Shown: positions 7,171-16,929, counted from the first letter of the stretch. The stretch: DNA of 64,000 bases from GSA-30 sp036384435 (GCF_036384435.1 NZ_DASVMI010000146.1:1-64000), one strand, 5' to 3'. Program-made: numbers and translations. Notes: generated by a model not told the origin, from the letters alone.

Positions 7171-10100
7171 GCGAGGAGGGGCGTTTCAATCTTTCGGCAT
7201 GGGCGTTACGTCACCGCCCGTTGGTGTTTTTTGCCATGGTGATGGTGGCGGTATTTGGCATGCTTTCCTATAGCCGGCTATCGCAGTCGGAAGACCCGCC
7301 GTTCACCTTCAAGGTGATGGTGATCCAGACGTTCTGGCCCGGAGCCGACGCCAAACAGGTCCAGGAGCAGGTCACCGATCGCATCTCGCGTAAATTGCAG
7401 GAGACGCCGTCGATCGATTTCCTGCGCAGCTATTCGCGTCCTGGTGAATCGCTGATCTTTTTCAACATCAAGGACTCGGCGCCAGCATCGATCGTGCCAG
7501 GCACCTGGTATCAGGTGCGCAAGAACATCGGCGACATCGCCGCGCAATTGCCGCAAGGCGTGCAGGGACCATTCTTCAACGACGAGTTCGGCGACGTCTA
7601 CACCAACATGTACGCGCTTGAGGGTGACGGGTTCACGCCGGCCCAGTTACATGACTATGCTGACCAGTTGCGTGCCGAATTGCTACGTGTGCCGGGTGTC
7701 GCCAAGGTCGACTATTTCGGTGACCAGAACCAGCACATCTACATCGACATTCCCAATGCGCGCCTGTCCAAGCTGGGCATCAGTCCACAGCAGATCGCAC
7801 AGGCGATCAACCAGCAGAATGCCGTGGCGTCCGCTGGCGTCATCACCACGGCCGACGATCGTGTCTATGTGCGGCCTTCCGGCCAGTTCGACGACCTCGA
7901 TGCCCTGGGCAACACCCTGTTGCGTATCAACGATCGCAGCTTTCGCCTCGGCGACGTTGCCACCATCCGGCGCGGCTATGACGATCCACCTAGCCAGCAG
8001 GTGCGCTTCATGTCCAAGCCTGTGTTGGGTATTGGCGTCACCATGCAGCCAGGTGGCGACGTCATCCAGCTTGGCAAGGCGCTGGATGAGGCGACGTCAG
8101 GCTTGCAGAAGCGCTTGCCAGCCGGCCTGACGCTACATCCGGTTACCAGCATGCCGCACGCGGTAGCGCATTCGGTGGATGATTTCCTTGAGTCGGTTGC
8201 CGAGGCCGTGGCGATCGTGCTGCTGGTCAGCCTGCTCAGCCTGGGATTCCGCACCGGCATGGTGGTGGTCATCTCGATTCCTTTCGTGCTGGCGGCCACC
8301 GCGCTATGCATGGATATCTTCGACATTGGCCTGCACAAGGTGTCTCTGGGTACCCTGGTGCTGGCGCTGGGACTGCTGGTGGACGATGCGATCATCGCGG
8401 TCGAGATGATGTCGGTGAAATTAGAGCAAGGCTGGAACCGCATGCGCGCAGCCGCGTTTGCCTATACCAGCACGGCATTTCCGATGTTGACCGGCACCCT
8501 GGTGACCGTTTCGGGATTCCTGCCCATAGCGCTGGCCAAGTCAGGTACCGGAGAGTACACGCGCTCCATATTCGAGGTGTCGGCCATTGCCTTGCTGGTG
8601 TCGTGGCTGGCCGCGGTGATCGTGATTCCGCTGCTGGGTTATCACATGCTTCCCGAGCATCACGCACGCGCCAAGCCTGGTCATGAGTGGTGGGCGCGCT
8701 GGATGCCGCAGGCTTGGAACGAACGCCGTCGCGCCCAGGCTGCCGCCATCGTGCATCACGAGGGCGATATCGAGATCTACGACACGGTGTTTTATCGCCG
8801 CTTCCGGCGCTGGCTCGATGCCTGCCTGCGCTATCGCTTTGTGGTGCTTGGTGCCACCGTGCTCACCTTCGTGGTCGCCCTGGCGGGTTTTGGTTTGGTG
8901 CCCAAGCAATTCTTTCCCAGTTCCGATCGCCCTGAATTGCTGGTGGATCTGCGCCTGTCCGAAGGGGCGTCTTTCGACGCTACGTTGAGCCAGGTCAAAC
9001 GCTTCGAGAAGGCCATTGCAGGGCGGCCGGAGATCGCCAACTACGTCAGTTTCGTCGGTAGCGGCGCGCCGCGCTTCTACTTGCCGCTGGATCAGCAACT
9101 GACCCAGCCGAACTTTGCTCAGTTCGTCATTACCGCCAAGGACATCGACCAGCGCGAAAAACTGGCCCATGCCCTCGATAGCATTCTCAGTCATGATTTT
9201 GCCGCTGTGCGCACCCGCGTGAGCCGGTTGGAGAATGGCCCACCTGTAGGCTTTCCGGTGCAGTTCCGTGTCAATGGCGATGACATCGCCACAGTGCGCG
9301 ATATTGCGGAGAAAATCGCCGGTGTCATGCGTAAGGATTCGCGTACCACCAACGTGCAGTTCGATTGGGATGAGCCCGGCGAGCGTTCGGTACGCTTTGA
9401 AATCGACCAGTCCCGCGCACGGCAGTTGGGTATCACCTCGCAGGACGTCGCCAATTTCCTGGCCATGTCGTTGTCGGGCGTGACGGTCAGCCAGTATCGC
9501 GAGCGCGACAAGCTGATCGCGGTGGACGTGCGTGCGCCGCGGGAAGACCGCGTGCATCCCGATCAGATCGAACAGTTGGCCATCCCCACGCCGGGAGGTG
9601 CCGCCATTCCGCTCGGTCAGTTGGGCCATGTGCGTTATGGCCTGGAATACGGTGTGATCTGGGAACGTGATCGCCAGCCGTCAATCAATGTGCAGGCCGA
9701 TGTGCTGGGCGGTGCGCAAGGCCTGGATGTCACCAACGACCTGGACAAGCAACTTCAGTCGCTGCGCGCCAGCCTGCCGGTGGGTTACCGGATCGAAGTG
9801 GGTGGCTCGGTGGAACAGAATGCGAAGGCACAGGGTTCGATCAACGCGCAGATGCCGTTGATGATGATTGCCGTGCTGACCTTGCTGATGATCCAATTGC
9901 AGAGCCTGGGGCGTACCTTCATGGTGGTGCTGACGGCTCCGTTGGGCTTGATCGGCGTGATCGGCTCGCTGCTGTTGTTCGGCCAGCCGTTTGGATTCGT
10001 AGCCATGCTTGGCACGATCGCGATGTTCGGCATCATCATGCGTAATTCGGTGATCCTGGTCGATCAGATCGAGCAGGATATCGCGGCAGGACATCCGCGC

Positions 10101-10337
10101 TGGGAAGCGATTGTCGGTGCGACCGTGCGTCGTTTCCGACCGATTACGCTGACTGCCGCCGCTGCCGTACTTGCGCTGATTCCGTTGTTGCGCAGCAACT
10201 TCTTCGGCCCCATGGCTACAGCCCTGATGGGGGGCATTACGGTGGCCACAGTGCTGACGCTTTTCTACTTACCGGCGCTGTATGCCGCCTGGTTCCGCGT
10301 GCGTGCCGATGAGCCGGCCAAAGAGGTGACGCCATGA
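7167..10337 (+). CDS. RND multidrug efflux permease (AcrB-like)
   Basis: This 1056-residue inner-membrane proton antiporter belongs to the AcrB/AcrD/AcrF superfamily and has full length. The GTG start overlaps the adaptor stop (GTGA) and follows GGAGG. The first membrane helix is near residues 15-35, followed by a large periplasmic porter domain. The proton-relay aspartate pair lies in helix 4 (GLLVDDAIIAVEMM, D406-D407), and a second periplasmic loop and C-terminal helices complete the usual 12-helix plan. It captures hydrophobic compounds from the periplasm or membrane. The substrate is not predictable. It sits between its adaptor and its outer-membrane factor. Confidence 0.93.
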   Translation: MSEEGRFNLSAWALRHRPLVFFAMVMVAVFGMLSYSRLSQSEDPPFTFKVMVIQTFWPGADAKQVQEQVTDRISRKLQETPSIDFLRSYSRPGESLIFFNIKDSAPASIVPGTWYQVRKNIGDIAAQLPQGVQGPFFNDEFGDVYTNMYALEGDGFTPAQLHDYADQLRAELLRVPGVAKVDYFGDQNQHIYIDIPNARLSKLGISPQQIAQAINQQNAVASAGVITTADDRVYVRPSGQFDDLDALGNTLLRINDRSFRLGDVATIRRGYDDPPSQQVRFMSKPVLGIGVTMQPGGDVIQLGKALDEATSGLQKRLPAGLTLHPVTSMPHAVAHSVDDFLESVAEAVAIVLLVSLLSLGFRTGMVVVISIPFVLAATALCMDIFDIGLHKVSLGTLVLALGLLVDDAIIAVEMMSVKLEQGWNRMRAAAFAYTSTAFPMLTGTLVTVSGFLPIALAKSGTGEYTRSIFEVSAIALLVSWLAAVIVIPLLGYHMLPEHHARAKPGHEWWARWMPQAWNERRRAQAAAIVHHEGDIEIYDTVFYRRFRRWLDACLRYRFVVLGATVLTFVVALAGFGLVPKQFFPSSDRPELLVDLRLSEGASFDATLSQVKRFEKAIAGRPEIANYVSFVGSGAPRFYLPLDQQLTQPNFAQFVITAKDIDQREKLAHALDSILSHDFAAVRTRVSRLENGPPVGFPVQFRVNGDDIATVRDIAEKIAGVMRKDSRTTNVQFDWDEPGERSVRFEIDQSRARQLGITSQDVANFLAMSLSGVTVSQYRERDKLIAVDVRAPREDRVHPDQIEQLAIPTPGGAAIPLGQLGHVRYGLEYGVIWERDRQPSINVQADVLGGAQGLDVTNDLDKQLQSLRASLPVGYRIEVGGSVEQNAKAQGSINAQMPLMMIAVLTLLMIQLQSLGRTFMVVLTAPLGLIGVIGSLLLFGQPFGFVAMLGTIAMFGIIMRNSVILVDQIEQDIAAGHPRWEAIVGATVRRFRPITLTAAAAVLALIPLLRSNFFGPMATALMGGITVATVLTLFYLPALYAAWFRVRADEPAKEVTP

Positions 10338-11803
10338 TCCGGTCCCGGTTTTCATCCATGCGCTGGAGTGCATTGGCCTTGGCAGTGATGGCGGCCGGCT
10401 GTTCGTTCGCACCTCCGACCAGGCCGCCTGCCATACCCTCGCCACAGCATTATGCCGTGCAGGAAGATTCCACCAGAGATGGCGCATCGGCGCTGGTGCG
10501 GCCCGGTGCGCCCATTGTGCCCGACTGGTGGCGTGCCTATGGCTCGGATACGTTGAATGCCTGGGTGGAAGAAGGTTTGAAGAACAATCCTTCGCTGGAT
10601 GCCGCCCGGCATACCCTGGAGGCCGTCCACCAGCAATACCGCGCCCAGGCAGGTGACACGATGTTGCCCTCGCTGGACGCGCAGGGTCAGGTTACCCGCC
10701 AGCGCGCCTTAGGTCTTCCGGGCTTCGGGCCGCCGACCAGCCTCTACAACGTGTATGCCGGGCAACTGAGCCTCAATTACACGTTCGACGTGTTTGGCGC
10801 GGATCGCTATAGCATCAAGCAAGCCGCTGCGCGCATGGATGAGCAGGCATTCCAACTCGACGCCGCGCGGCGAGCTCTGGCAGCCAATATCGTCATTACC
10901 GCCGTAAATGCCTCCTCGCTCGCCGAGCAGCTCACCGTGAGCGAGCGCTTGTCGGTACTCGCACATACCCAGGCCGACCTGGTAGGCAAGGCGTATGCAC
11001 TTGGTGCCGCATCGCATGATGACGTGCTCAATGCCCGGCAGAACGCCGATGCATTCGATGTCAACCTGCCTGGGTTGCGTGCGCAGTCGCTGCGCGTACG
11101 GCACGCGCTTGCCGTGTTGCTTGGACGTACGCCGGACCAGGCGCCAGAACCGTTGCCGATGGATGCATGGCACGTGCCCGAAAATGTGCCAGTGAGTTTG
11201 CCATCGGATCTGCTTGCCCAGCGGCCGGATGTGCTGGCCGCGGAGGCTTCGCTACGAGAGGCCTCCGCGGGCGTTGGCTTGGCGACTGCGAATCTGTTTC
11301 CACATATTTCACTGTCGGCGACCAAGGGATCGGCGGCTTTCAAGGACTCGGCCCTGTTCAGCGCCGGATCGGGCATCTGGAGCGCAGGCCTGAGCCTGAC
11401 CCAGCCGATCTTCCATGGGGGTGCCCTGATAGCCGAGCGCAAGGCGGCGATTGCCAGTTACGACGCCAGCATGGCGCAGTATCGGCAGACCGTGCTCAAT
11501 GCATTCCAGAACGTGGCCGATACGCTGGTTGCGCTGGAACAGGACGGACATGCCTTGCAGGCCGCGCAAGCGTCTGCCGCTGCAGCGCAGGATGCCTTTG
11601 CCGAGAGCCAGTCACGTTATCGCCTTGGCGCGGTGGCTTACCCGGTGACCCTGTCCAACGAGCAGCGCTACCAGAATGCGCGCGTGGCAGCGATCCAGAC
11701 GACCGCAGTGCGGCTGGCCGACACGGCGGCGCTGTTCCAGGCGATGGGGGAGTCCTATCCGACGGATGTGTCGGCGCGCAGGAAATCACAACTTGCACGG
11801 TGA
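10334..11803 (+). CDS. Outer-membrane efflux lipoprotein (NodT/OprM family)
   Basis: This 489-residue TolC-like channel has a lipoprotein signal (lipobox MAAGCS, Cys near residue 23) and two OEP repeats, each with long helices and beta-strands. The conserved signature LAQRPDVLAAEASLREASAGVGLATANLFP lies near residues 290-320. The ATG overlaps the pump stop by 4 bp (ATGA), so the three genes are translated together. It forms the trimeric exit duct for the RND pump in this operon. A second OMF of the same family is at 41676. Confidence 0.92.
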   Translation: MIRSRFSSMRWSALALAVMAAGCSFAPPTRPPAIPSPQHYAVQEDSTRDGASALVRPGAPIVPDWWRAYGSDTLNAWVEEGLKNNPSLDAARHTLEAVHQQYRAQAGDTMLPSLDAQGQVTRQRALGLPGFGPPTSLYNVYAGQLSLNYTFDVFGADRYSIKQAAARMDEQAFQLDAARRALAANIVITAVNASSLAEQLTVSERLSVLAHTQADLVGKAYALGAASHDDVLNARQNADAFDVNLPGLRAQSLRVRHALAVLLGRTPDQAPEPLPMDAWHVPENVPVSLPSDLLAQRPDVLAAEASLREASAGVGLATANLFPHISLSATKGSAAFKDSALFSAGSGIWSAGLSLTQPIFHGGALIAERKAAIASYDASMAQYRQTVLNAFQNVADTLVALEQDGHALQAAQASAAAAQDAFAESQSRYRLGAVAYPVTLSNEQRYQNARVAAIQTTAVRLADTAALFQAMGESYPTDVSARRKSQLAR

Positions 11804-11978
11804 GGCATCCCTGATTGGCGATGCAGCGAGCGCAGCCATGGGTTGCTCGGCCACCAAGGCGGTTGATTCATCGTAGCGCTCGTTTGCTTTTGTATGGATG
11901 ATCGCAAGCTTGCATGCACATCGCCCTGACCTGGCGTGTCACATCATGTAGTTGGTGTTGTCGACGGAGAGCCAGATC

Positions 11979-12404
11979 ATGAGTGAAGCAGATCGTTTTG
12001 GCGGAGCAGGCGGTGATGGCCGTCGTATGAACCTCACGCCACCGGATCAGCAGCAGGTGCCACGCAAGTCATCGGCCAACGAGTCACAGGCTAAATCCAA
12101 GCAGAGACAATCCCCATTGAAGTCGTCCACTGCCTCAAAAGGCAATGGCAAGCCCGCAGGGGCCGACAAGGCGCCTCATCATGGTTTCGATAATCGCAAT
12201 GCACGCTCGTTGGTTCATGATGTGGAGGCATTGGACGAGCCGAAAGTAGGCTCGACCTACCAGAGTGGCGGCAGAGCCCTGGATCGGGATGCACTCGAAG
12301 ACGAGAAACGTTCGGGTGAACATAGCGGGTCCTGGAAGAGTCCGCATGCACCACGCGGAGCACCGGATCCTGCACCGGGTACTCCGGTCAAACGTCGCCG
12401 TTGA
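11979..12404 (+). CDS. Small disordered hydrophilic protein, unknown
   Basis: This encodes 141 residues. The ATG at 11979 follows GGAGA; a longer frame from 11952 lacks a better site. The protein is very polar, rich in Ser, Lys, Gly, Asp, Arg and Pro. It has no cysteine, one tryptophan, no membrane segment and no signal peptide. It is probably intrinsically disordered, ends in a basic tail (KRRR), and is expected to be cytoplasmic. I do not recognise a family. The composition resembles stress-related or nucleic-acid-associated disordered proteins, but that is only an analogy. It stands alone between the efflux operon and a convergent operon. Confidence 0.65.
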   Translation: MSEADRFGGAGGDGRRMNLTPPDQQQVPRKSSANESQAKSKQRQSPLKSSTASKGNGKPAGADKAPHHGFDNRNARSLVHDVEALDEPKVGSTYQSGGRALDRDALEDEKRSGEHSGSWKSPHAPRGAPDPAPGTPVKRRR

Positions 12405-12418
12405 TGGGCTTCAAACGT

Positions 12419-12447
12419 GGAAGGTACCCCGATCGGGCGTGCCTTCC
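12419..12447. terminator. Hairpin between convergent genes
   Basis: The outer stem GGAAGG / CCTTCC encloses the palindrome CCCGATCGGG. It lies in the 45-bp gap between the disordered protein gene (+) and the lipoprotein gene (-), where a bidirectional terminator is expected. There is no long T-run. Confidence 0.5.
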
Positions 12448-12449
12448 CA

Positions 12450-12797
12450 TTATTGCGGCCGCAGGCAATTCACGGTCTGGGCCGTATCGTCGCCGCGCGC
12501 GCAGACCTGGATGGTCGCAGGCAGATCCCGAACATCTTGTTCGGTCCCGGCGACTACGGCGAGCATGCGCAACGGTTGCTCCTGGCAGTGCCCCAGCGCA
12601 CAGTCGAAGATAGCGTAATGGCAACTGCCGCTGATGCTATCAAGGCAGGCGAAGGTGGTCGTGCCTGCCCGAATGTGCACCTTGCTGTAGATCTGATCCA
12701 CGCCGTTGACTGATGAGCGCGTCATGATGCTTCGGTCTTCGCCGCTGCAGCCGGCGAGCGCGGTGAGGAAATAGACGATGGCCATGATCTTGATCAT
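12450..12797 (-). CDS. Cysteine-rich putative lipoprotein linked to the LytTR system
   Basis: This encodes 115 residues from an ATG preceded by GGAAC at suitable spacing. The N-terminus is a lipoprotein signal with lipobox ALAGCS (Cys17). The mature part has six further cysteines, an even number that would allow three disulphides, so an oxidising periplasmic location fits. It starts 10 bp after the end of the LytTR response-regulator gene on the same strand and is very probably its operon partner. It might act as an accessory or sensor subunit, or be a regulated output, but I recognise no family and the role is unknown. Confidence 0.7.
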   Translation of the reverse strand: MIKIMAIVYFLTALAGCSGEDRSIMTRSSVNGVDQIYSKVHIRAGTTTFACLDSISGSCHYAIFDCALGHCQEQPLRMLAVVAGTEQDVRDLPATIQVCARGDDTAQTVNCLRPQ

Positions 12798-12807
12798 GTG
12801 AAGTTCC

Positions 12808-13575
12808 TTACATATTTCGAAAGATCGTCATGAATGGTTGGCTGACGGTGAGTGTTTCCGTGCGTGTCTTCAAGCGTAGGATGCCCTTGCCGCCATCGTC
12901 TCGAATCACCGCTGCGATGGCTCTTACATTGACGATGGTCGATCTGTGGATCTGCTTGAAGACCTGGTTGTCCAGCATGCCGAGCAATTCCCGGATGGGG
13001 GTGCGTAGCAGCGCCTCGCCGTCGGCCGTCATGGCAACGGTGTACTTGTTGTCCGCGCGGAAGTAGGCGATATCGTCGACCATGATCAAACGCGTTTCAC
13101 GGCCGACACTGGCGGTAACCCAGGTTAACGCGGGTGTTTTGCGTTGATGGCTGGTGTTTCCAAGCTGGCGCAACAGTTCATGCAACTGCGCGGGACTGAC
13201 CGAGCCTGAGCCCATACGGGACTGGATACGCTGCATGGTGGCGGCAAGGCGTTCGGTTGTGATGGGTTTGAGCAGATAGTCCACCGCGCCGCGATCGAAG
13301 GCATCGATGGCATATTGATCGTATGCCGTGGTGAACACGATCTGTGGTGGCGCGGGAAGCTCCATGGCCGACGTGGCCACTTCCAGGCCGGTGAGGCCGG
13401 GCATGCGAATATCGAGAAAGGCAACGTCAGGGCGATGCTCGGCAATCGCTTCAAGCGCGCTTGCACCGTCTTCGCATTCCGCCACGAGTTGCAACGAGGG
13501 CCAGGTATCGCGCAACAGTTGCGACAAAGCGGCGCGCAACAGGTGTTCGTCTTCGGCAATGATCGCTTTAAGCAT
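12808..13575 (-). CDS. LytTR-family response regulator
   Basis: This 255-residue protein has an N-terminal receiver domain (phospho-acceptor Asp55 in VAFLDIRMPG, acidic pocket AEDE at residues 7-10, Lys in LLKPI near residue 105) and a C-terminal LytTR DNA-binding domain (about residues 155-255, with YFRADNKYTVAMT and QIHRSTIVNVRAI). The start at 13575 overlaps the histidine kinase stop by 8 bp, pointing to translational coupling; a much longer upstream frame is rejected because it would run through the kinase gene. Members of the AlgR/LytR class bind direct repeats upstream of virulence, adhesion or secreted-product genes. The targets are unknown. Confidence 0.92.
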   Translation of the reverse strand: MLKAIIAEDEHLLRAALSQLLRDTWPSLQLVAECEDGASALEAIAEHRPDVAFLDIRMPGLTGLEVATSAMELPAPPQIVFTTAYDQYAIDAFDRGAVDYLLKPITTERLAATMQRIQSRMGSGSVSPAQLHELLRQLGNTSHQRKTPALTWVTASVGRETRLIMVDDIAYFRADNKYTVAMTADGEALLRTPIRELLGMLDNQVFKQIHRSTIVNVRAIAAVIRDDGGKGILRLKTRTETLTVSQPFMTIFRNM

Positions 13576-14809
13576 GGAGATGGACCGTCCGGATAGCCGG
13601 TAAGGTGATCGTGGCAGCCACGCCGGCTGGCATGTTGGCAACGACTGCAAGCGCGGCCTTGCCGTCATAGGCCAGGCGTAGCCGTTCACGCAGGTTTTTG
13701 AGGCCAACGCCTGTGCCGCCGCTCGTAGCGCCAAAGCCTTGCCCATCGTCGGCGACAGTGATGGACACCGCTTCGCCATCGCGGCGGGCATAGATCCATA
13801 CCGTGCCACCGCCGGTCTTGGGCTCAAGACCATGCTTGATCGCGTTTTCCACCAGCGTCTGCAACATCATCGGCAGCAAGGGCGTGGCATGCAGGCTCTC
13901 TGGTACATCGACCTGCACGGCGAGCCGGGCACCCATGCGGATCTTGAGAATTTCAAGGTAAGAGCGGATGCGTTCCAATTCTTCGCCCAGCGTCGATTCG
14001 GAGGGGCCGGTGCGAGGAAGCGACAGGCGCAGGTATTGGATCAGGTGACCGAGCATGTCATCCGCGCGAGTGGGCTCATGACGGGTGAGGTATTGCGCGC
14101 TGGCCAGGGTGTTGTAGAGAAAGTGCGGCTCTACCTGGGCATTGAGCAGGTTGAGCCGGGCGATGGCCAGTTCCTTTTCCACTGAGGTCTGCTCGACTTC
14201 CTTGCGTTCGCGCAGGCGTCGTTCTGCGATCCGTCGGCTGATGGCGCGAGTGATCGCCTCGGCATTTTCCAGGTTGGTGGCATCGTCGACACGGAACCAG
14301 TCGCTCCATGCCCCGCTCTCCGGCTCACAGATCAGCGTGACGCTGCCCGTGCCATCACCGGGTGTCACCGTCGCCAGGATCTGGTTGCGTACGGCATGGA
14401 AATAGGAGAACGGAAACATGCGCCATCGATTGTAGAGCGGTGGGCGTTTGACCTTGGCGCGAATTTGCAGGCTGTCACGCGCACTTTCAATTTCCTCGGT
14501 TCGAGGCAATTCGCGGATCGCGGCATCCAGCAGGTCAAATGCCTCGGTGGCATCGAGCGGAATCTCGATCTGTCGACGCTGGCGATTGCCGGTGACACCT
14601 GCATCCAGGTGTCCAGTAATCAACCTCACGCGCCGTACGTGCGACATCGCGCTGCCGGTGACATAGATGGCCGTGATCACCCATATCCAGAAAAACACGA
14701 GGGGTGCATCGTTGTTGGCATGGATATTGGCTAGCAGTAGAACGGTCATCGCCAGATAGGCGGCGCTCCAGGCCAGCAGGATGCGGCAGATGAAGAAAAA
14801 GCTTTTCAC
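13568..14809 (-). CDS. LytS/YehU-type sensor histidine kinase
   Basis: This encodes 413 residues from a GTG at 14809, chosen because GGGGAG lies just upstream and the first residues begin a membrane helix. Two membrane helices (about residues 5-28 and 37-55) anchor the protein. A cytoplasmic region follows, then the His_kinase domain with QVEPHFLYNTLA (phospho-acceptor His229) and a HATPase domain (LVENAIKHGLEP, DDGQGFG, GVGLKNLRERL). There is almost no periplasmic loop, so it may sense within the membrane or through a partner such as the small lipoprotein at the end of the operon. Order: kinase, LytTR regulator, lipoprotein. Confidence 0.92.
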   Translation of the reverse strand: MKSFFFICRILLAWSAAYLAMTVLLLANIHANNDAPLVFFWIWVITAIYVTGSAMSHVRRVRLITGHLDAGVTGNRQRRQIEIPLDATEAFDLLDAAIRELPRTEEIESARDSLQIRAKVKRPPLYNRWRMFPFSYFHAVRNQILATVTPGDGTGSVTLICEPESGAWSDWFRVDDATNLENAEAITRAISRRIAERRLRERKEVEQTSVEKELAIARLNLLNAQVEPHFLYNTLASAQYLTRHEPTRADDMLGHLIQYLRLSLPRTGPSESTLGEELERIRSYLEILKIRMGARLAVQVDVPESLHATPLLPMMLQTLVENAIKHGLEPKTGGGTVWIYARRDGEAVSITVADDGQGFGATSGGTGVGLKNLRERLRLAYDGKAALAVVANMPAGVAATITLPAIRTVHLHA

Positions 14810-14930
14810 GTTGACTCCCCGACTTGCGATGAGGCAAGCATAGCCTTGCGCCGAGGGCGATGAAGCGCCCAGGTGACGAGTCTGCCCTGGAGGCGACGAA
14901 AGGCGCTTTCCGGCGCGTGAAGCCCTTTGG

Positions 14931-16068
14931 CTATGGAACCTGTTCCCCTGGCGCGGCATTGCCGGCGTTCACGGCGAAGGGGCGGGCATCATCCACCAGG
15001 TGCATGAGAAAGCGGCCCGGCTGCTCCTGCATCGGCATGTGAGCCGAGTCCTCGAACCAGACCAGGCGCTTATAGGGCGCATCAAGCGTGGCGAACCAGC
15101 GGGCCACCAGTTCGTGCGACACGGCGTAATCATGGCGGCCGGCGAAGAACAGTACGGGGCAGGCAAAGTGCGTGGTCGAGGTGAAGTCGAGTGCGGCCAG
15201 TGGCTTCATCAAGTGCTGGAAAGCCAGAGCGCTCCCCTTGTCGATGGCATCCAAGTCCTGGTCGGTATAATCAGGCGAGAGTTGCTCGGTATCGGCCTGG
15301 TATTGGAACCCATGGCGACCATACGCCAGGCCGCCGTAATAACTGGACCAGGTGTGTTCGATCCCAAGCTTGGCGATGTCCAGCGAGCCGTCGGATGCAG
15401 GATAAGGAGCTATATTCTCCAGTGCCTGGACAGCCGTGCGATTATGATCTGCCCTGGCCTGCCGAAGTGCGAAACGATAGCCGTCCACTTCGTTCTGCCG
15501 TGTGTTGATCATTTGCCCTACGCCGATGTACGCGTAAAGCCAGTCGGGATGCGACTGAGCCAGGCGCAAGCCCGGTACGCTCCCCGGGAGTGTCCGAGCA
15601 CGAAGATTTTCCGTTTGTGATAGGTGTTGCGTAGATATTGAACGACCGCGGTCGTATCGTCGGTGACCTGCTGAATGCTCAGTGTCGGTCCGATGGTTTG
15701 TGGATCGTTGGCCAGGTAGGTCTTGCCGCTACCGCGCTGATCCCATTGCACGACGGTGAAGTAATCTTCCCATGGCGACTGGAAGGTATACGCCAGTGGC
15801 ATCTCCGGCGCGGCGGGGCCGCCGTGTATATAAAGCAGAATGGGATTGCGGTCGTCGTGACCGCGAATCGACAGCCATTGCCCGGTGCCATTGACGGGAA
15901 TCTTCACCATGGTGTCGATGCCGCGAGGCGAGACGATCTTGCGTGTGCCTGCAATGATATCGCGCGCCTGCTGCACGGTAAAAAGTAGTGCCGGTCTATG
16001 GTGGCTGCCAGGTTGCCGGTGACCAGCGTGGCGGTAAACAGGCAGGGCAGGGCTTTGCGATATGGCAT
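14931..16068 (-). pseudogene. Alpha/beta hydrolase (proline-iminopeptidase-like) broken by two frameshifts
   Basis: Three reading-frame pieces read in order give one secreted alpha/beta hydrolase. Piece 1 starts at ATG 16068 with a signal peptide (MPYRKALPCLFTATLVTGNLAA). The frame is lost at a T5 run (plus strand 15978-15982) and continues as the piece with HGGPAAPEMP (oxyanion) and GHSRG (nucleophile elbow). It is lost again near 15571-15576, just after the elbow, and continues as LRLAQSHPDWLYAYIGVGQM with the Asp (GRHDY) and His (SAHMP) of the triad, ending at 14931. Each break is explained by loss of one base. The elbow also reads GHSRG where the related peptidases have GHSWG. The gene is probably dead, unless both sites are sequencing errors. 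Confidence 0.8.
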
Positions 16069-16203
16069 GGAGGCCCCCGTTTGCGGGACGCTGGCAAATC
16101 CTTCGGAGGCGGAATGCCATGCAGAAGGTCCGCAAATTCGTGCGACAAGTCCCTGCGTCGCATGCCCGTTATCATTTGCGCATGGACAGCGGGAGTGTGC
16201 ACG

Positions 16204-16929
16204 ATGAAAGGTCATAAGGCACTGGGCATGCTGGCATGGGCACTGGTCGTGCCAGCGATTGTCTGGGCACAGGCGACGCCTTCGACGACGGCAGCGCCTA
16301 GCGATTCTGACTTGTCCAGGCAGGTCTGCGTGATCGGCGAAGAGAAGTTTGTACCCGCCGATTATTACTACTGCCTGGCGGTTCAAAGTTATGGCCAGCA
16401 CAAATACCGGTACGCCGAGCGTTACTTCAAGGAAGCCGCGTCGTGGGCGAGCAAGCCCGCTCAATATGTGTTGGGCATCATGGCGCTCAATGGCGACCAG
16501 CAGCCGGCCAATCGCCCGCTGGCGCTGGCTTGGCTTGCCCTTGCCTCGGAGCGCCCCGATTCCAAATTTGCTGGCGACTACAACAATGTGTTGGCCCATA
16601 GTTCGCAGCGAGACAAAGATGCGGCCAATGCGCTGCTCGTGGACATGCGTCGCACCTACGCCGATGACGTGGCCGCCAGGCGGGCGCAGGAGCGCTACGA
16701 ACACGGCATGGCCAGCCTCAAGAACGTTGAAACGTATTGCATGGCAGGTCTATCGCAGGCCAACAAGGACGAGGCCACCCTGGACGACCCGCTCGAAGGC
16801 AACAGTTGCCAGCGTAAGGAGTCGATGGTGGCACGCATCGACAAGACGGCCGCCGCCGTTTTTGACGGCTGGACAGGTCACGTCACGGTGGGAGCATTGC
16901 AGCAGGTACCTGGCGCGCCCGGCAAATAG
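16204..16929 (+). CDS. Secreted Sel1/TPR-like protein, unknown
   Basis: This encodes 241 residues. The start at 16204 opens a signal peptide (MKGHKALGMLAWALVVPAIVWAQA); the frame is open further upstream but overlaps the hydrolase pseudogene. Helical repeats resembling Sel1/TPR units occupy about residues 55-155 (YAERYFKEAASWASKPAQYVLGIMALNGDQ...ALAWLALASER). Such repeats usually mediate protein-protein contact in the periplasm. It is convergent with the TPR-GGDEF gene (33-bp gap). The precise role is unknown. Confidence 0.72.
   Translation: MKGHKALGMLAWALVVPAIVWAQATPSTTAAPSDSDLSRQVCVIGEEKFVPADYYYCLAVQSYGQHKYRYAERYFKEAASWASKPAQYVLGIMALNGDQQPANRPLALAWLALASERPDSKFAGDYNNVLAHSSQRDKDAANALLVDMRRTYADDVAARRAQERYEHGMASLKNVETYCMAGLSQANKDEATLDDPLEGNSCQRKESMVARIDKTAAAVFDGWTGHVTVGALQQVPGAPGK

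Noticed and set aside
15571..15592. Programmed frameshift in the hydrolase
   Set aside because: No slippery heptamer or downstream structure stands out, and a second independent break plus the elbow substitution favour decay.
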